NCBI GenBank assembly: GCA_016302225.1
Contig: JAEDOB010000132.1
Location: 1 to 6,477 of the forward strand
Length of the DNA: 6,477 bases
Direction: 5' to 3'
From: Oscillospiraceae bacterium
GTDB lineage: Bacteria; Bacillota; Clostridia; Oscillospirales; Ruminococcaceae
Shown here piece by piece: positions 1-5,108 of this stretch. Position numbers and translations under genes: made by a program. Below the pieces are notes generated by a model, which saw only the letters and a list, made by a program, of their open reading frames with translations, was not told the DNA's origin and searched no databases. Position 1 is the stretch's first letter. The number at the start of each line of letters is the position of its first letter.

Positions 1-57
1 CTGCACAAAACCTATAAACACAAACTTTTTCACAGATTTTTTGTCCACTTTCTAAGG

Positions 58-105
58 AAATACTGATTAATGGGTGTTCCCCCGCCGAAGGCGGGGGAAC
101 ACCCA
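58..105 (-). repeat. Dispersed 48-bp hairpin repeat, copy 1 (inverted orientation)
   Basis: Positions 71-105 form a perfect inverted repeat: a 16-bp arm TGGGTGTTCCCCCGCC, a 3-nt loop GAA, and the exact complement. The flank 58-70, read on the minus strand, is TTAATCAGTATTT, and the same tail borders copies 2 and 3. Homology therefore extends beyond the palindrome and gives the element a direction; this copy points left. It lies between the leftward promoter at 194-222 and the left edge, so it would be transcribed in that leader. No U-tract follows the stem on either strand, so it is not a standard intrinsic terminator. The family (REP-like, MITE-like or other) is unknown. Confidence 0.88.
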
Positions 106-193
106 CCTAGATACGTCACTTAGGCAACAAGAAAAATGAAGTTGTTTATTTATTCAGTGTTTCCCTAATCAGAGATTAGTATTATACAAATTA

Positions 194-222
194 ATTTTAT
201 CACATTTCACAAATTCTGTCAA
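194..222 (-). promoter_or_regulatory. Leftward sigma-A promoter for a gene beyond the left edge
   Basis: On the minus strand there is a perfect -35 TTGACA (217-222), a 17-bp spacer and a -10 TAAAAT (194-199). Transcription would begin near 187 and run left. Just after the start, 165-179 can form a small hairpin (CTAATC / GATTAG around a 3-nt loop), and repeat copy 1 follows. In-frame GTG codons at 48 and 33 open a frame to the left edge that starts with VKKFVFIGFVQ from 33, but neither has a good ribosome binding site. The coding start is therefore unresolved. The promoter sits downstream of the terminator at 248-294, consistent with a new transcription unit. Confidence 0.6.
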
Positions 223-247
223 CACAAAATTTACAGACAAACTTTGG

Positions 248-294
248 AAAAAAGCAACAAAAATCCCCGCATCGACACCTGTCCGATACGGGGA
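248..294 (-). terminator. Intrinsic terminator of the substrate-binding protein gene
   Basis: On the minus strand, 284-294 pairs with 264-274 in an 11-bp stem (TCCCCG...ATCG, one G-U pair) around a 9-nt loop. It is followed at once by a U-rich run (ATTTTTGTTGCTTTTTT, ending near 247). It begins 24 nt after the stop codon of the gene at 318-1799, which makes it a textbook Rho-independent terminator for that gene. Confidence 0.85.
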
Positions 295-317
295 CAAAAT
301 CACTCGGTCGTCAAATA

Positions 318-1799
318 TCAGCCGAGAGCACTGATCTTAGCGTTAGCGTCATCTATCTGACCCTGAACATAGTCAGCGATAGTTTCTCTTGTGGTAGCCC
401 AGTCGATACCTCTCATAGCGGAACGGATACCGTTCTCACCGCTGTCAACGATACCGGAAAGGTCGGTATTTACGCCTGTGTAAAGCTCGAATACGGGGTT
501 AGCGGCAGTCAGCTGCTTAGCGGTCTTAGACATTTCAACCATTTCATCAGTCCAGCCGTAGTCATTTCTGAGCTTGTCCTCACCCAGCAGAAGAACGCCT
601 TCATCGGTAGATGCAACTCTCTTGCAGTCCATAAATCTTGCAACGCCTGTGGGGTTAGAAGCACCCTTACACATTACAAATACTTCCATACCTGCACTGA
701 GGTAGTAGTTGTCAGCCTCAGGATCCTTAGGCATGGGAACGAACATTACCTCGTCCTCTGTACCGAACTTAGCAGTCCAGATCTCGGGAGCGCCGTACAG
801 TGCCCAGAGTCCGCAGGGATAGAAGAGCTCCTTGCCCTCACCCAGGAATGCAGGCTGCTCGGACCAGCCGAAGGGCTCCTTGTCCAGAACAAGGTTGTTC
901 TGATACAGGTCATACATAAAGTTCATAACTCTTTCCATATTGGGATCGTTGATGTTGGAAACCAGCTGACCGTCCTTGATGCCGATGCAGGGAACGCCGG
1001 TTGTGAGCATGAGGCACTTTTCTGCCCAGTAGCCGTCAATACCGTGTCTGTCCTCATCGGGGTTACAGTAATCAAGAAGCAGCTGCTTAAATGTATCCCA
1101 AGTCCAGTTGCCTGCCGCAAACAGCTCTGCGGGATCCTCCAGACCGTAATCCTCAATAGTCTTTCTGTTGTAGATAACAACAGCGTCTGCGGTAATGTCG
1201 GTTACCATCATATAGTGCTTGCCGTTCAGAGCCAGCTGATCGTTTGCAGACTTGATGGGTGCCCAAAGCTCGCTGTCGTAGTCCATATAATCGTCAACAG
1301 GCTGGAACATACCCGACATTGCACCTGTGGGGAATGCGTCACCGTCGTTGGAGGGGAAGAAGTCTATTCCTTCACCGCCCAGAACGTAGTTGGAAAGGTC
1401 GGTATATCTTGTTCCCCACTGTGTAGGATACCACTTGATGGATCCGCCGTACTTTGTTTCAAAAAGCTCCAGCTCCAGAGGCTTGGACTTTCCGGAGGTA
1501 TCGGGGTTGATATCCCATGTAGCGAGCCACTTGATCTCCTTGTTTTCAAGCTCGGCATCGGGGAGCTTCTCGGCAGCCGTTTCAATGACAGCCTGCTCGT
1601 CGTCCTTCAGAGTTTCGGTGTTGATGTCAACGCCCATAGTAGTAGTGGTGGTTGCTTCTGTGGTGTCTGCGGGAGCTGTTGTATCAGCACCGCCGCCTGC
1701 ATTGCCGCTGTTAGAATCGCTTCCGCCGCCGCATGCGGTAAGACCTGCCATCATGGTGAGAGCAAGCATACCGGATATGATCTTCTTAGAATTCTTCAT
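318..1799 (-). CDS. ABC transporter substrate-binding lipoprotein (family 1, sugar-type)
   Basis: This 493-residue protein reads as an extracellular solute-binding protein of the SBP_bac_1 type. These proteins sit on the outer face of the membrane and hand a solute, usually a sugar or oligosaccharide, to an ABC permease. The N-terminus is a lipoprotein signal: positive MKNSKK, a hydrophobic stretch, and lipobox LTAC with Cys23 as the lipidated residue. Residues 24-56 are a flexible Gly/Ser/Asn then Thr-rich linker (TTTTT at 50-54). The globular part starts near residue 85 and includes the family-typical IYNRKTIEDYG region (209-219) and NWTWDTF (231-237). The start at 1799 is set by AGGAGG at 1807-1812, 7 nt away. 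An upstream ATG at 1859 would fall at the predicted transcription start and is rejected. It has its own promoter and terminator, and no permease gene is in the window. The substrate cannot be deduced from the sequence. Confidence 0.9.
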   Translation of the reverse strand: MKNSKKIISGMLALTMMAGLTACGGGSDSNSGNAGGGADTTAPADTTEATTTTTMGVDINTETLKDDEQAVIETAAEKLPDAELENKEIKWLATWDINPDTSGKSKPLELELFETKYGGSIKWYPTQWGTRYTDLSNYVLGGEGIDFFPSNDGDAFPTGAMSGMFQPVDDYMDYDSELWAPIKSANDQLALNGKHYMMVTDITADAVVIYNRKTIEDYGLEDPAELFAAGNWTWDTFKQLLLDYCNPDEDRHGIDGYWAEKCLMLTTGVPCIGIKDGQLVSNINDPNMERVMNFMYDLYQNNLVLDKEPFGWSEQPAFLGEGKELFYPCGLWALYGAPEIWTAKFGTEDEVMFVPMPKDPEADNYYLSAGMEVFVMCKGASNPTGVARFMDCKRVASTDEGVLLLGEDKLRNDYGWTDEMVEMSKTAKQLTAANPVFELYTGVNTDLSGIVDSGENGIRSAMRGIDWATTRETIADYVQGQIDDANAKISALG

Positions 1800-1864
1800 A
1801 TTATTTCCTCCTGAATGATTGCGATTTTGTAACAGAATTGATTTGCTGTAATAAATCACTAAAT

Positions 1865-1893
1865 ATTATAGCATATGAAAAAAATAAAGTCAA
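1865..1893 (-). promoter_or_regulatory. Sigma-A promoter of the substrate-binding protein gene
   Basis: On the minus strand, -35 TTGACT (1888-1893), a 17-bp spacer and a perfect -10 TATAAT (1865-1870). The predicted start is near 1858, giving a leader of about 58 nt that contains the AGGAGG ribosome binding site. Five of six and six of six consensus bases with ideal spacing suggest a strong promoter. Confidence 0.85.
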
Positions 1894-1941
1894 CGCCCTT
1901 TTCGCCTAATTTGATAACTCTGTTTTGTACAGTTTATCACA

Positions 1942-1953
1942 TTAAACGTTTAA
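1942..1953. promoter_or_regulatory. Candidate LacI-family operator (12-bp palindrome)
   Basis: TTAAACGTTTAA is a perfect 12-bp palindrome with a central CG inside AAACGTTT, the core seen in many operators of LacI/PurR-family sugar regulators. Its centre lies about 90 bp upstream of the predicted start of the substrate-binding protein gene, too far to block the promoter directly. It could serve an activator or looping, or be chance in AT-rich DNA. No regulator gene is in the window. Confidence 0.4.
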
Positions 1954-2044
1954 GGTGACATATCCGACAAACCCGACACTCCTAAACAGCTGCCTATTTG
2001 ACCGACATCTATGTTTTTCTGTTGCTGCGGTAAGATATTTATTG

Positions 2045-2092
2045 TGGGTGTTCCCCCGCCTTCGGCGGGGGAACACCCATTGATCAGTATTT
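2045..2092 (+). repeat. Dispersed 48-bp hairpin repeat, copy 2
   Basis: Positions 2045-2079 form the same perfect 16-bp stem as copy 1, with loop TTC instead of GAA, so the orientation is opposite. The tail TTGATCAGTATTT (2080-2092) follows, one base different from the TTAATCAGTATTT of copies 1 and 3. It lies in the gap between the start of the substrate-binding protein gene and the end of pyruvate kinase, well upstream of the former's promoter, and interrupts no gene. Confidence 0.88.
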
Positions 2093-2100
2093 TTCTGTCA

Positions 2101-2142
2101 GCAAAAACAAATCCCGCCGCTTTATCGGAGCGGCGGGGATTT
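2101..2142 (-). terminator. Intrinsic terminator, minus strand, downstream of pyruvate kinase
   Basis: Left arm 2109-2121 pairs with right arm 2129-2142 (core GCCGC / GCGGC and CCC / GGG, one bulged G at 2138, loop of 7 nt). On the minus strand the stem is followed by ATTTGTTTTTGC, a U-rich run like that of the terminator at 248-294. On the plus strand no comparable U-tract follows. It lies about 285 nt past the pyruvate kinase stop, so it ends either a long pyk 3' region or a separate minus-strand RNA. Confidence 0.7.
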
Positions 2143-2354
2143 AAGGAGAAGTATTATGAAAAACCCAAAGGGTGTAATTGTTGGTTGCCGCCCCTAAGCT
2201 TGCCTTTTGGAACGGACGAATAGTAAAACAAACCATTATTTTTTTAGGTTATATCAAGCATCAGCGGTATTCCGCATATCTGCATAGCAAGCAAGCTCCG
2301 CCTTTCGGACGGAAATGATTTAAGGAGAATTTTCTCTGAAGGGCTGCCCCTTCC
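2143..2354 (+). ncRNA. Candidate structured non-coding RNA (class uncertain; raiA motif to be tested)
   Basis: This gene-free stretch is much more GC-structured than the AT-rich spacers around it. Visible pairings are ACCC/GGGT (2163-2173), a long-range 7-bp AGCTTGC/GCAAGCT (2197-2203 with 2291-2297), GCGG/CCGC around a TATT loop (near 2264-2274), and a perfect GAAGGG-CTGC-CCCTTC hairpin (2338-2353). A 13-nt direct repeat, GATTTAAGGAGAA, lies at both borders (2138-2150 and 2317-2329). No protein of convincing length is encoded. The segment around 2183-2222 (GGTTGCCGCC, GGAACGGACGAATAG) looks to me like a conserved clostridial non-coding element. The raiA-motif RNA is one class to test, but this is recollection, not proof. 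Strand is uncertain: I found no clear plus-strand promoter, and the terminator at 2101-2142 would suit a minus-strand RNA. Confidence 0.4.
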
Positions 2355-2425
2355 CGAGTACATTTACAGTATAAACCGCCAATGTGTTGATAATATGAAA
2401 TCGGAATGAAAATCGGGGAAAATCT

Positions 2426-3859
2426 TTACTTTTCTTCCGCAGACGCCTTTTCAACTCTCAGCATATTTGTAGTTCCCGCAACTCCCAGAGGAATTCCCGC
2501 AGTCAGGACAACAATATCGCCGTCCTTTATCATGCCGCTTTTGACTGCCATGGAAAGTGCGTGGTCAAACAGCTCGTCGGTGCTGCTCTTTTCGTCGATA
2601 AGCAGCGGATAAACGCCCCATGAAAGATTCATCTGACGGAGAACCGTTTCGCTGGTGGTGCAGCCGATTATCATACAGCCGGGACGGAATTTCGAGATCA
2701 TTCTCGCGGTAGTTCCCGATTTTGTCACGGTGATAACAGCCCTTGCGCCCAAATCGTGAGCGGTGGTAACGGTGGCATGGGAAATAGCGTTTGCAATGCT
2801 TGTGCTGTGGTCTGCGGCTCTTGCGTAAAGCCTGCTCTCGTAGTTAATGTCCTTTTCGGTAGTGCGGGCAATGAGTGCCATGGTCTGAACGGCTTCAACG
2901 GGGTGCTTGCCCGCCGCAGTTTCGCCCGACAGCATAATTGCCGATGTGCCGTCGTAGATGGCGTTTGCAACATCGGTTATCTCCGCTCTTGTGGGACGGG
3001 GATTTGTAATCATGGACTCCAGCATCTGAGTTGCGGTAATGACCTGCTTTCCCGCATTGTAGCCCCTCTTGATAATGTCCTTCTGAATAGCGGGTATCTG
3101 CTCAAAGGGTATCTCAACGCCCATATCGCCTCTTGCGACCATAATTCCGTCAGCCGCTTCAAGTATCTCGTCGATATTCTCAACGCCCTCCATATTTTCG
3201 ATTTTTGCGATAATACGGGGATTGTACCAGCCAAGGCTGTGGCAGAATTTACGGAGATAGTTCACATCGGCAGCCGAACGAACGAAAGAAGCCGCAATAA
3301 AGTCAAACCCCGTCTTTGCGCCGAATTCCAGGTCGGACATATCCCGCTCGGACAGATAGGGCATAGACAGCTTTGCCCCGGGGATATTAACGCCCTTGTT
3401 GTTGGACAAAATGCCGCCGTTGACAACGGTGCAGGTTATCTCCTTGCCCGAAATTTTAGTAACTTTAAGCTCCACAACGCCGTCGTTTATAAGGATAGAC
3501 ATACCTATGCTGACATCTCCGGGCAGTCCCTTGAAGGAAACGGACGCTTTTTCGGCGGTGCAGACAATATCCTCGGTAGTGAGGATATAGGTGTCCCCGT
3601 CCTTTATTTCAACGGGCTTGTCGTCGGCAAATTTTCCCAGACGCACCTCGGGACCCTTGGTGTCCAGCATAGTCGCAATGGGAAGGGACAGCTTTTCACG
3701 CAGCCTTACCACCTGATTAAAACGCTTTTCATGGGTTTCATAGTCCCCGTGGGAAAAGTTGAAGCGAGCAACGTTCATGCCCGCAAGCATCATATTTTCC
3801 AGAATTTCGTCATTATCCGTAGCGGGACCTACCGTGCAGACAATTTTAGTTTTTCTCAT
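2426..3859 (-). CDS. pyk: Pyruvate kinase
   Basis: This 477-residue cytosolic enzyme catalyses the last step of glycolysis, transferring phosphate from phosphoenolpyruvate to ADP to give pyruvate and ATP. All active-site elements are visible: MRKTKIVCTVGPAT at the N-terminus, Arg32, the potassium-site residues Asn34, Ser36, Asp66 and Thr67 (NFSHG, DTKGPEVR), catalytic Lys219 with metal ligand Glu221 (AKIEN), second ligand Asp245 (ARGDMGVE), and the TATQMLESM region (275-283). The small B domain spans about 70-170. The C-terminal domain keeps a phosphate-binding loop TKSGTT (379-384), which in the family binds allosteric sugar phosphate. Length matches E. coli-type enzymes; the extra C-terminal domain of Bacillus enzymes is absent. 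I chose the ATG at 3859, preceded by GGAG at 3869-3872 with 9 nt spacing; an in-frame TTG at 3874 overlaps that site. It is monocistronic by promoter evidence. Confidence 0.97.
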   Translation of the reverse strand: MRKTKIVCTVGPATDNDEILENMMLAGMNVARFNFSHGDYETHEKRFNQVVRLREKLSLPIATMLDTKGPEVRLGKFADDKPVEIKDGDTYILTTEDIVCTAEKASVSFKGLPGDVSIGMSILINDGVVELKVTKISGKEITCTVVNGGILSNNKGVNIPGAKLSMPYLSERDMSDLEFGAKTGFDFIAASFVRSAADVNYLRKFCHSLGWYNPRIIAKIENMEGVENIDEILEAADGIMVARGDMGVEIPFEQIPAIQKDIIKRGYNAGKQVITATQMLESMITNPRPTRAEITDVANAIYDGTSAIMLSGETAAGKHPVEAVQTMALIARTTEKDINYESRLYARAADHSTSIANAISHATVTTAHDLGARAVITVTKSGTTARMISKFRPGCMIIGCTTSETVLRQMNLSWGVYPLLIDEKSSTDELFDHALSMAVKSGMIKDGDIVVLTAGIPLGVAGTTNMLRVEKASAEEK

Positions 3860-3959
3860 TCTTTCCAGCTCCAATTCTATATTTTTTAATCAATACCTTA
3901 ATAAACAACAAAAATTATTTTACGTTGAGCCACATTTGGACTAGGTATATGTTTCTATA

Positions 3960-3988
3960 AGTATAATATATCAGCCTGCAAAAGTCAA
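3960..3988 (-). promoter_or_regulatory. Sigma-A promoter of pyruvate kinase
   Basis: On the minus strand, -35 TTGACT (3983-3988), a 17-bp spacer and -10 TATACT (3960-3965). Transcription should begin near 3953, giving a leader of roughly 94 nt before the ATG at 3859. The leader is AT-rich and I see no riboswitch or attenuator fold in it. Upstream, 4043-4056 (GCCGA-TTAT-TCGGC) is a 5-bp inverted repeat of unknown meaning. Confidence 0.8.
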
Positions 3989-4138
3989 TTCGGCAATTTC
4001 AACTATCAATTTTTGACATATATGTATTGTATGCCCAACAACGCCGATTATTCGGCATTTAACGGCAAAATAGGCATATCCCCCACAAAATATTTACCGA
4101 AATTTTACCCAAAACACCCCATCAGCCCCAACCATAGG

Positions 4139-4186
4139 CAGGTGTTCCCCCGCCTTCGGCGGGGGAACACCCATTAATCAGTATTT
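4139..4186 (+). repeat. Dispersed 48-bp hairpin repeat, copy 3
   Basis: This copy has the same orientation and TTC loop as copy 2. The outer two bases of the left arm are CA instead of TG, so the stem is 14 bp rather than 16. The tail 4174-4186 is TTAATCAGTATTT, identical to copy 1. It lies 58 nt past the stop of the MgtC-family gene and upstream of the pyruvate kinase promoter. It is the only strong hairpin downstream of the MgtC-family gene, but it lacks a U-tract on that gene's strand, so a terminator role is doubtful. Confidence 0.87.
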
Positions 4187-4218
4187 ACCAATAACTCAAC
4201 GCTCAATACAAACAATTC

Positions 4219-4242
4219 CACTCTCCACTTTTCACTCTCCAC
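4219..4242. repeat. Short direct repeat next to the MgtC-family stop codon
   Basis: The 10-mer CACTCTCCAC occurs at 4219-4228 and 4233-4242, separated by 4 nt (TTTT). The second copy ends 2 nt before the stop codon of the MgtC-family gene. It is a simple pyrimidine-rich repeat with no evident function. Confidence 0.4.
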
Positions 4243-4244
4243 AT

Positions 4245-4946
4245 TCATTCAACGTGTACCATAGTAACGCCCTCGCTCATTTTTATCCTATCCACCGAAT
4301 AGTAAAAAAGCTCGCTGTTTTGGGGGACAGCCACAATATAGCGCAGCTCGGGCTCGTCACCCTCCTTGCCCACAAGTATCTCCGAAGAAATGACGGTTAT
4401 GCCCGTCTTTCGGAAAACAGCGGCAATGCTCGGAACAGCCTCGTCCAGAGAAGCCGCCTTGACCGCAACGCACCTTGTTTCGCCATTTCCCATAAATATG
4501 TGACGTGCCATTCTCAGGGTGATAAGTATCATAACCGCCGCCGCAAATCCGCCGCCGTAAAATCCGCTGCCGAACGCCAGCCCCACGCAGGACACCGTCC
4601 AAAGGCTCGCAGCCGTAGTCAGTCCCTTAACGCTGAACCCCTCCTTCAGAATAGTTCCCGCACCCAGAAAGCCTATGCCGCTGATGACCTGCGCACCCAG
4701 CCTTGTGGGGTCAATGCTTGCCGTCCCCGCATATTTTATGCAGACAAATTCCGAGATAAGAGCAGTCAGCGCCGCCCCCGCACACACAAGGATATGCGTC
4801 CTTATTCCTGCGGGACGGTTGATGTGTTCCCTGTTATTTCCGATAATGCCGCCCGCCCATACAGCAGCAAGCAGCCTGAGAACAGTTTTCAGCATAAACG
4901 CAATATCTTCTGCGGGGATAAGCCCGTCAATAAACCTGTCTATCAT
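4245..4946 (-). CDS. MgtC/SapB-family membrane protein
   Basis: This 233-residue protein matches the MgtC/SapB family of inner-membrane proteins. In Salmonella and Mycobacterium, MgtC supports growth at low magnesium and modulates the F1Fo ATPase; most homologues, probably including this one, have no assigned role. Diagnostic motifs are GNNREHINRPAGIRTHILVC (36-55), DPTRLGAQVISGIGFLGAGT (79-98) and VKGLTTAASLWTVSCVGLA (106-124). About four membrane helices span roughly 18-36, 50-70, 84-101 and 110-144. A soluble C-terminal domain (about 150-233), ACT-like by family precedent, follows. The start at 4946 is firm: a near-perfect AAGGAGGT at 4953-4960 precedes it by 6 nt. The gene is single and divergent from the chemoreceptor at 5109, with which it shares a 162-bp control region. 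I see no Mg-sensing leader, because the predicted 5' leader is only about 14 nt. Naming it mgtC would overstate the function. Confidence 0.9.
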   Translation of the reverse strand: MIDRFIDGLIPAEDIAFMLKTVLRLLAAVWAGGIIGNNREHINRPAGIRTHILVCAGAALTALISEFVCIKYAGTASIDPTRLGAQVISGIGFLGAGTILKEGFSVKGLTTAASLWTVSCVGLAFGSGFYGGGFAAAVMILITLRMARHIFMGNGETRCVAVKAASLDEAVPSIAAVFRKTGITVISSEILVGKEGDEPELRYIVAVPQNSELFYYSVDRIKMSEGVTMVHVE

Positions 4947-4966
4947 AACCGCACCTCCTTTTTGTC

Positions 4967-4995
4967 ATTATAACATATTCCGAAACGCCTGTAAA
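4967..4995 (-). promoter_or_regulatory. Sigma-A promoter of the MgtC-family gene
   Basis: On the minus strand, -35 TTTACA (4990-4995), a 17-bp spacer and a perfect -10 TATAAT (4967-4972). The predicted start is near 4960, at the edge of the ribosome binding site, so the leader is very short, about 14 nt. That leaves no room for a leader-peptide or Mg-responsive RNA switch as found upstream of Salmonella mgtC. Confidence 0.8.
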
Positions 4996-5043
4996 TAACA
5001 ATTTTGCATCAATAATTTTTTCTGAAAATGCCGTCCAAATCTG

Positions 5044-5073
5044 TTGACAAAGTATACTATTTTATGATACAAT
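5044..5073 (+). promoter_or_regulatory. Sigma-A promoter of the chemoreceptor gene
   Basis: A perfect -35 TTGACA (5044-5049), an 18-bp spacer and -10 TACAAT (5068-5073). Transcription would start near 5080, about 29 nt before the ATG at 5109. The -35 lies 48 bp from the -35 of the divergent MgtC-family promoter. It looks like a housekeeping promoter; I do not see a flagellar sigma-28 pattern (TAAA ... GCCGATAA). Confidence 0.75.
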
Positions 5074-5108
5074 GATTTCGACAACATATATCTATGGAGG
5101 AATGCAAA

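Noticed and set aside
1..48. Partial coding region at the left edge (GTG starts at 48 or 33, minus strand)
   Set aside because: It is only 11-16 codons, with no good ribosome binding site. It is mentioned with the promoter but is too weak to list as a gene.
71..105. Hairpin repeats as Rho-independent terminators or as CRISPR repeats
   Set aside because: There is no U-tract on either strand at any of the three copies. The copies are about 2 kb apart, in both orientations, with genes rather than short spacers between them.
1044..1814. 256-codon open frame opposite the substrate-binding protein gene
   Set aside because: It is antisense to a gene with promoter, ribosome binding site, lipoprotein signal and terminator, and has no ribosome binding site or domain of its own.
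1800..1859. Upstream ATG start at 1859 for the lipoprotein gene
   Set aside because: It would add 20 residues before a canonical lipoprotein signal, and it falls at the predicted transcription start. The ATG at 1799 has AGGAGG at the right distance.
2011..2223. 70-codon plus-strand frame (ends LPFGTDE)
   Set aside because: It runs through repeat copy 2 and the terminator hairpin, so most of its residues come from palindromic non-coding DNA. I treat its 3' part as a shadow of the candidate RNA.
2295..2314. Possible hairpin CTCCGCC...GGACGG as a terminator behind pyruvate kinase
   Set aside because: The arms pair over only about four bases and no U-tract follows on the minus strand.
3860..3874. 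TTG start at 3874 for pyruvate kinase
   Set aside because: It overlaps the GGAG ribosome binding site of the ATG at 3859, and the family N-terminus begins with MRKTKIV.
2756..3889. 377-codon open frame opposite pyruvate kinase
   Set aside because: It lies fully antisense to an unmistakable pyruvate kinase with all catalytic motifs. The protein is Cys- and His-rich without a recognisable domain, typical of a shadow frame.
4014..4019. TTGACA on the plus strand as a promoter
   Set aside because: No acceptable -10 hexamer lies 16-18 bp downstream, and no plus-strand gene follows before 5109.
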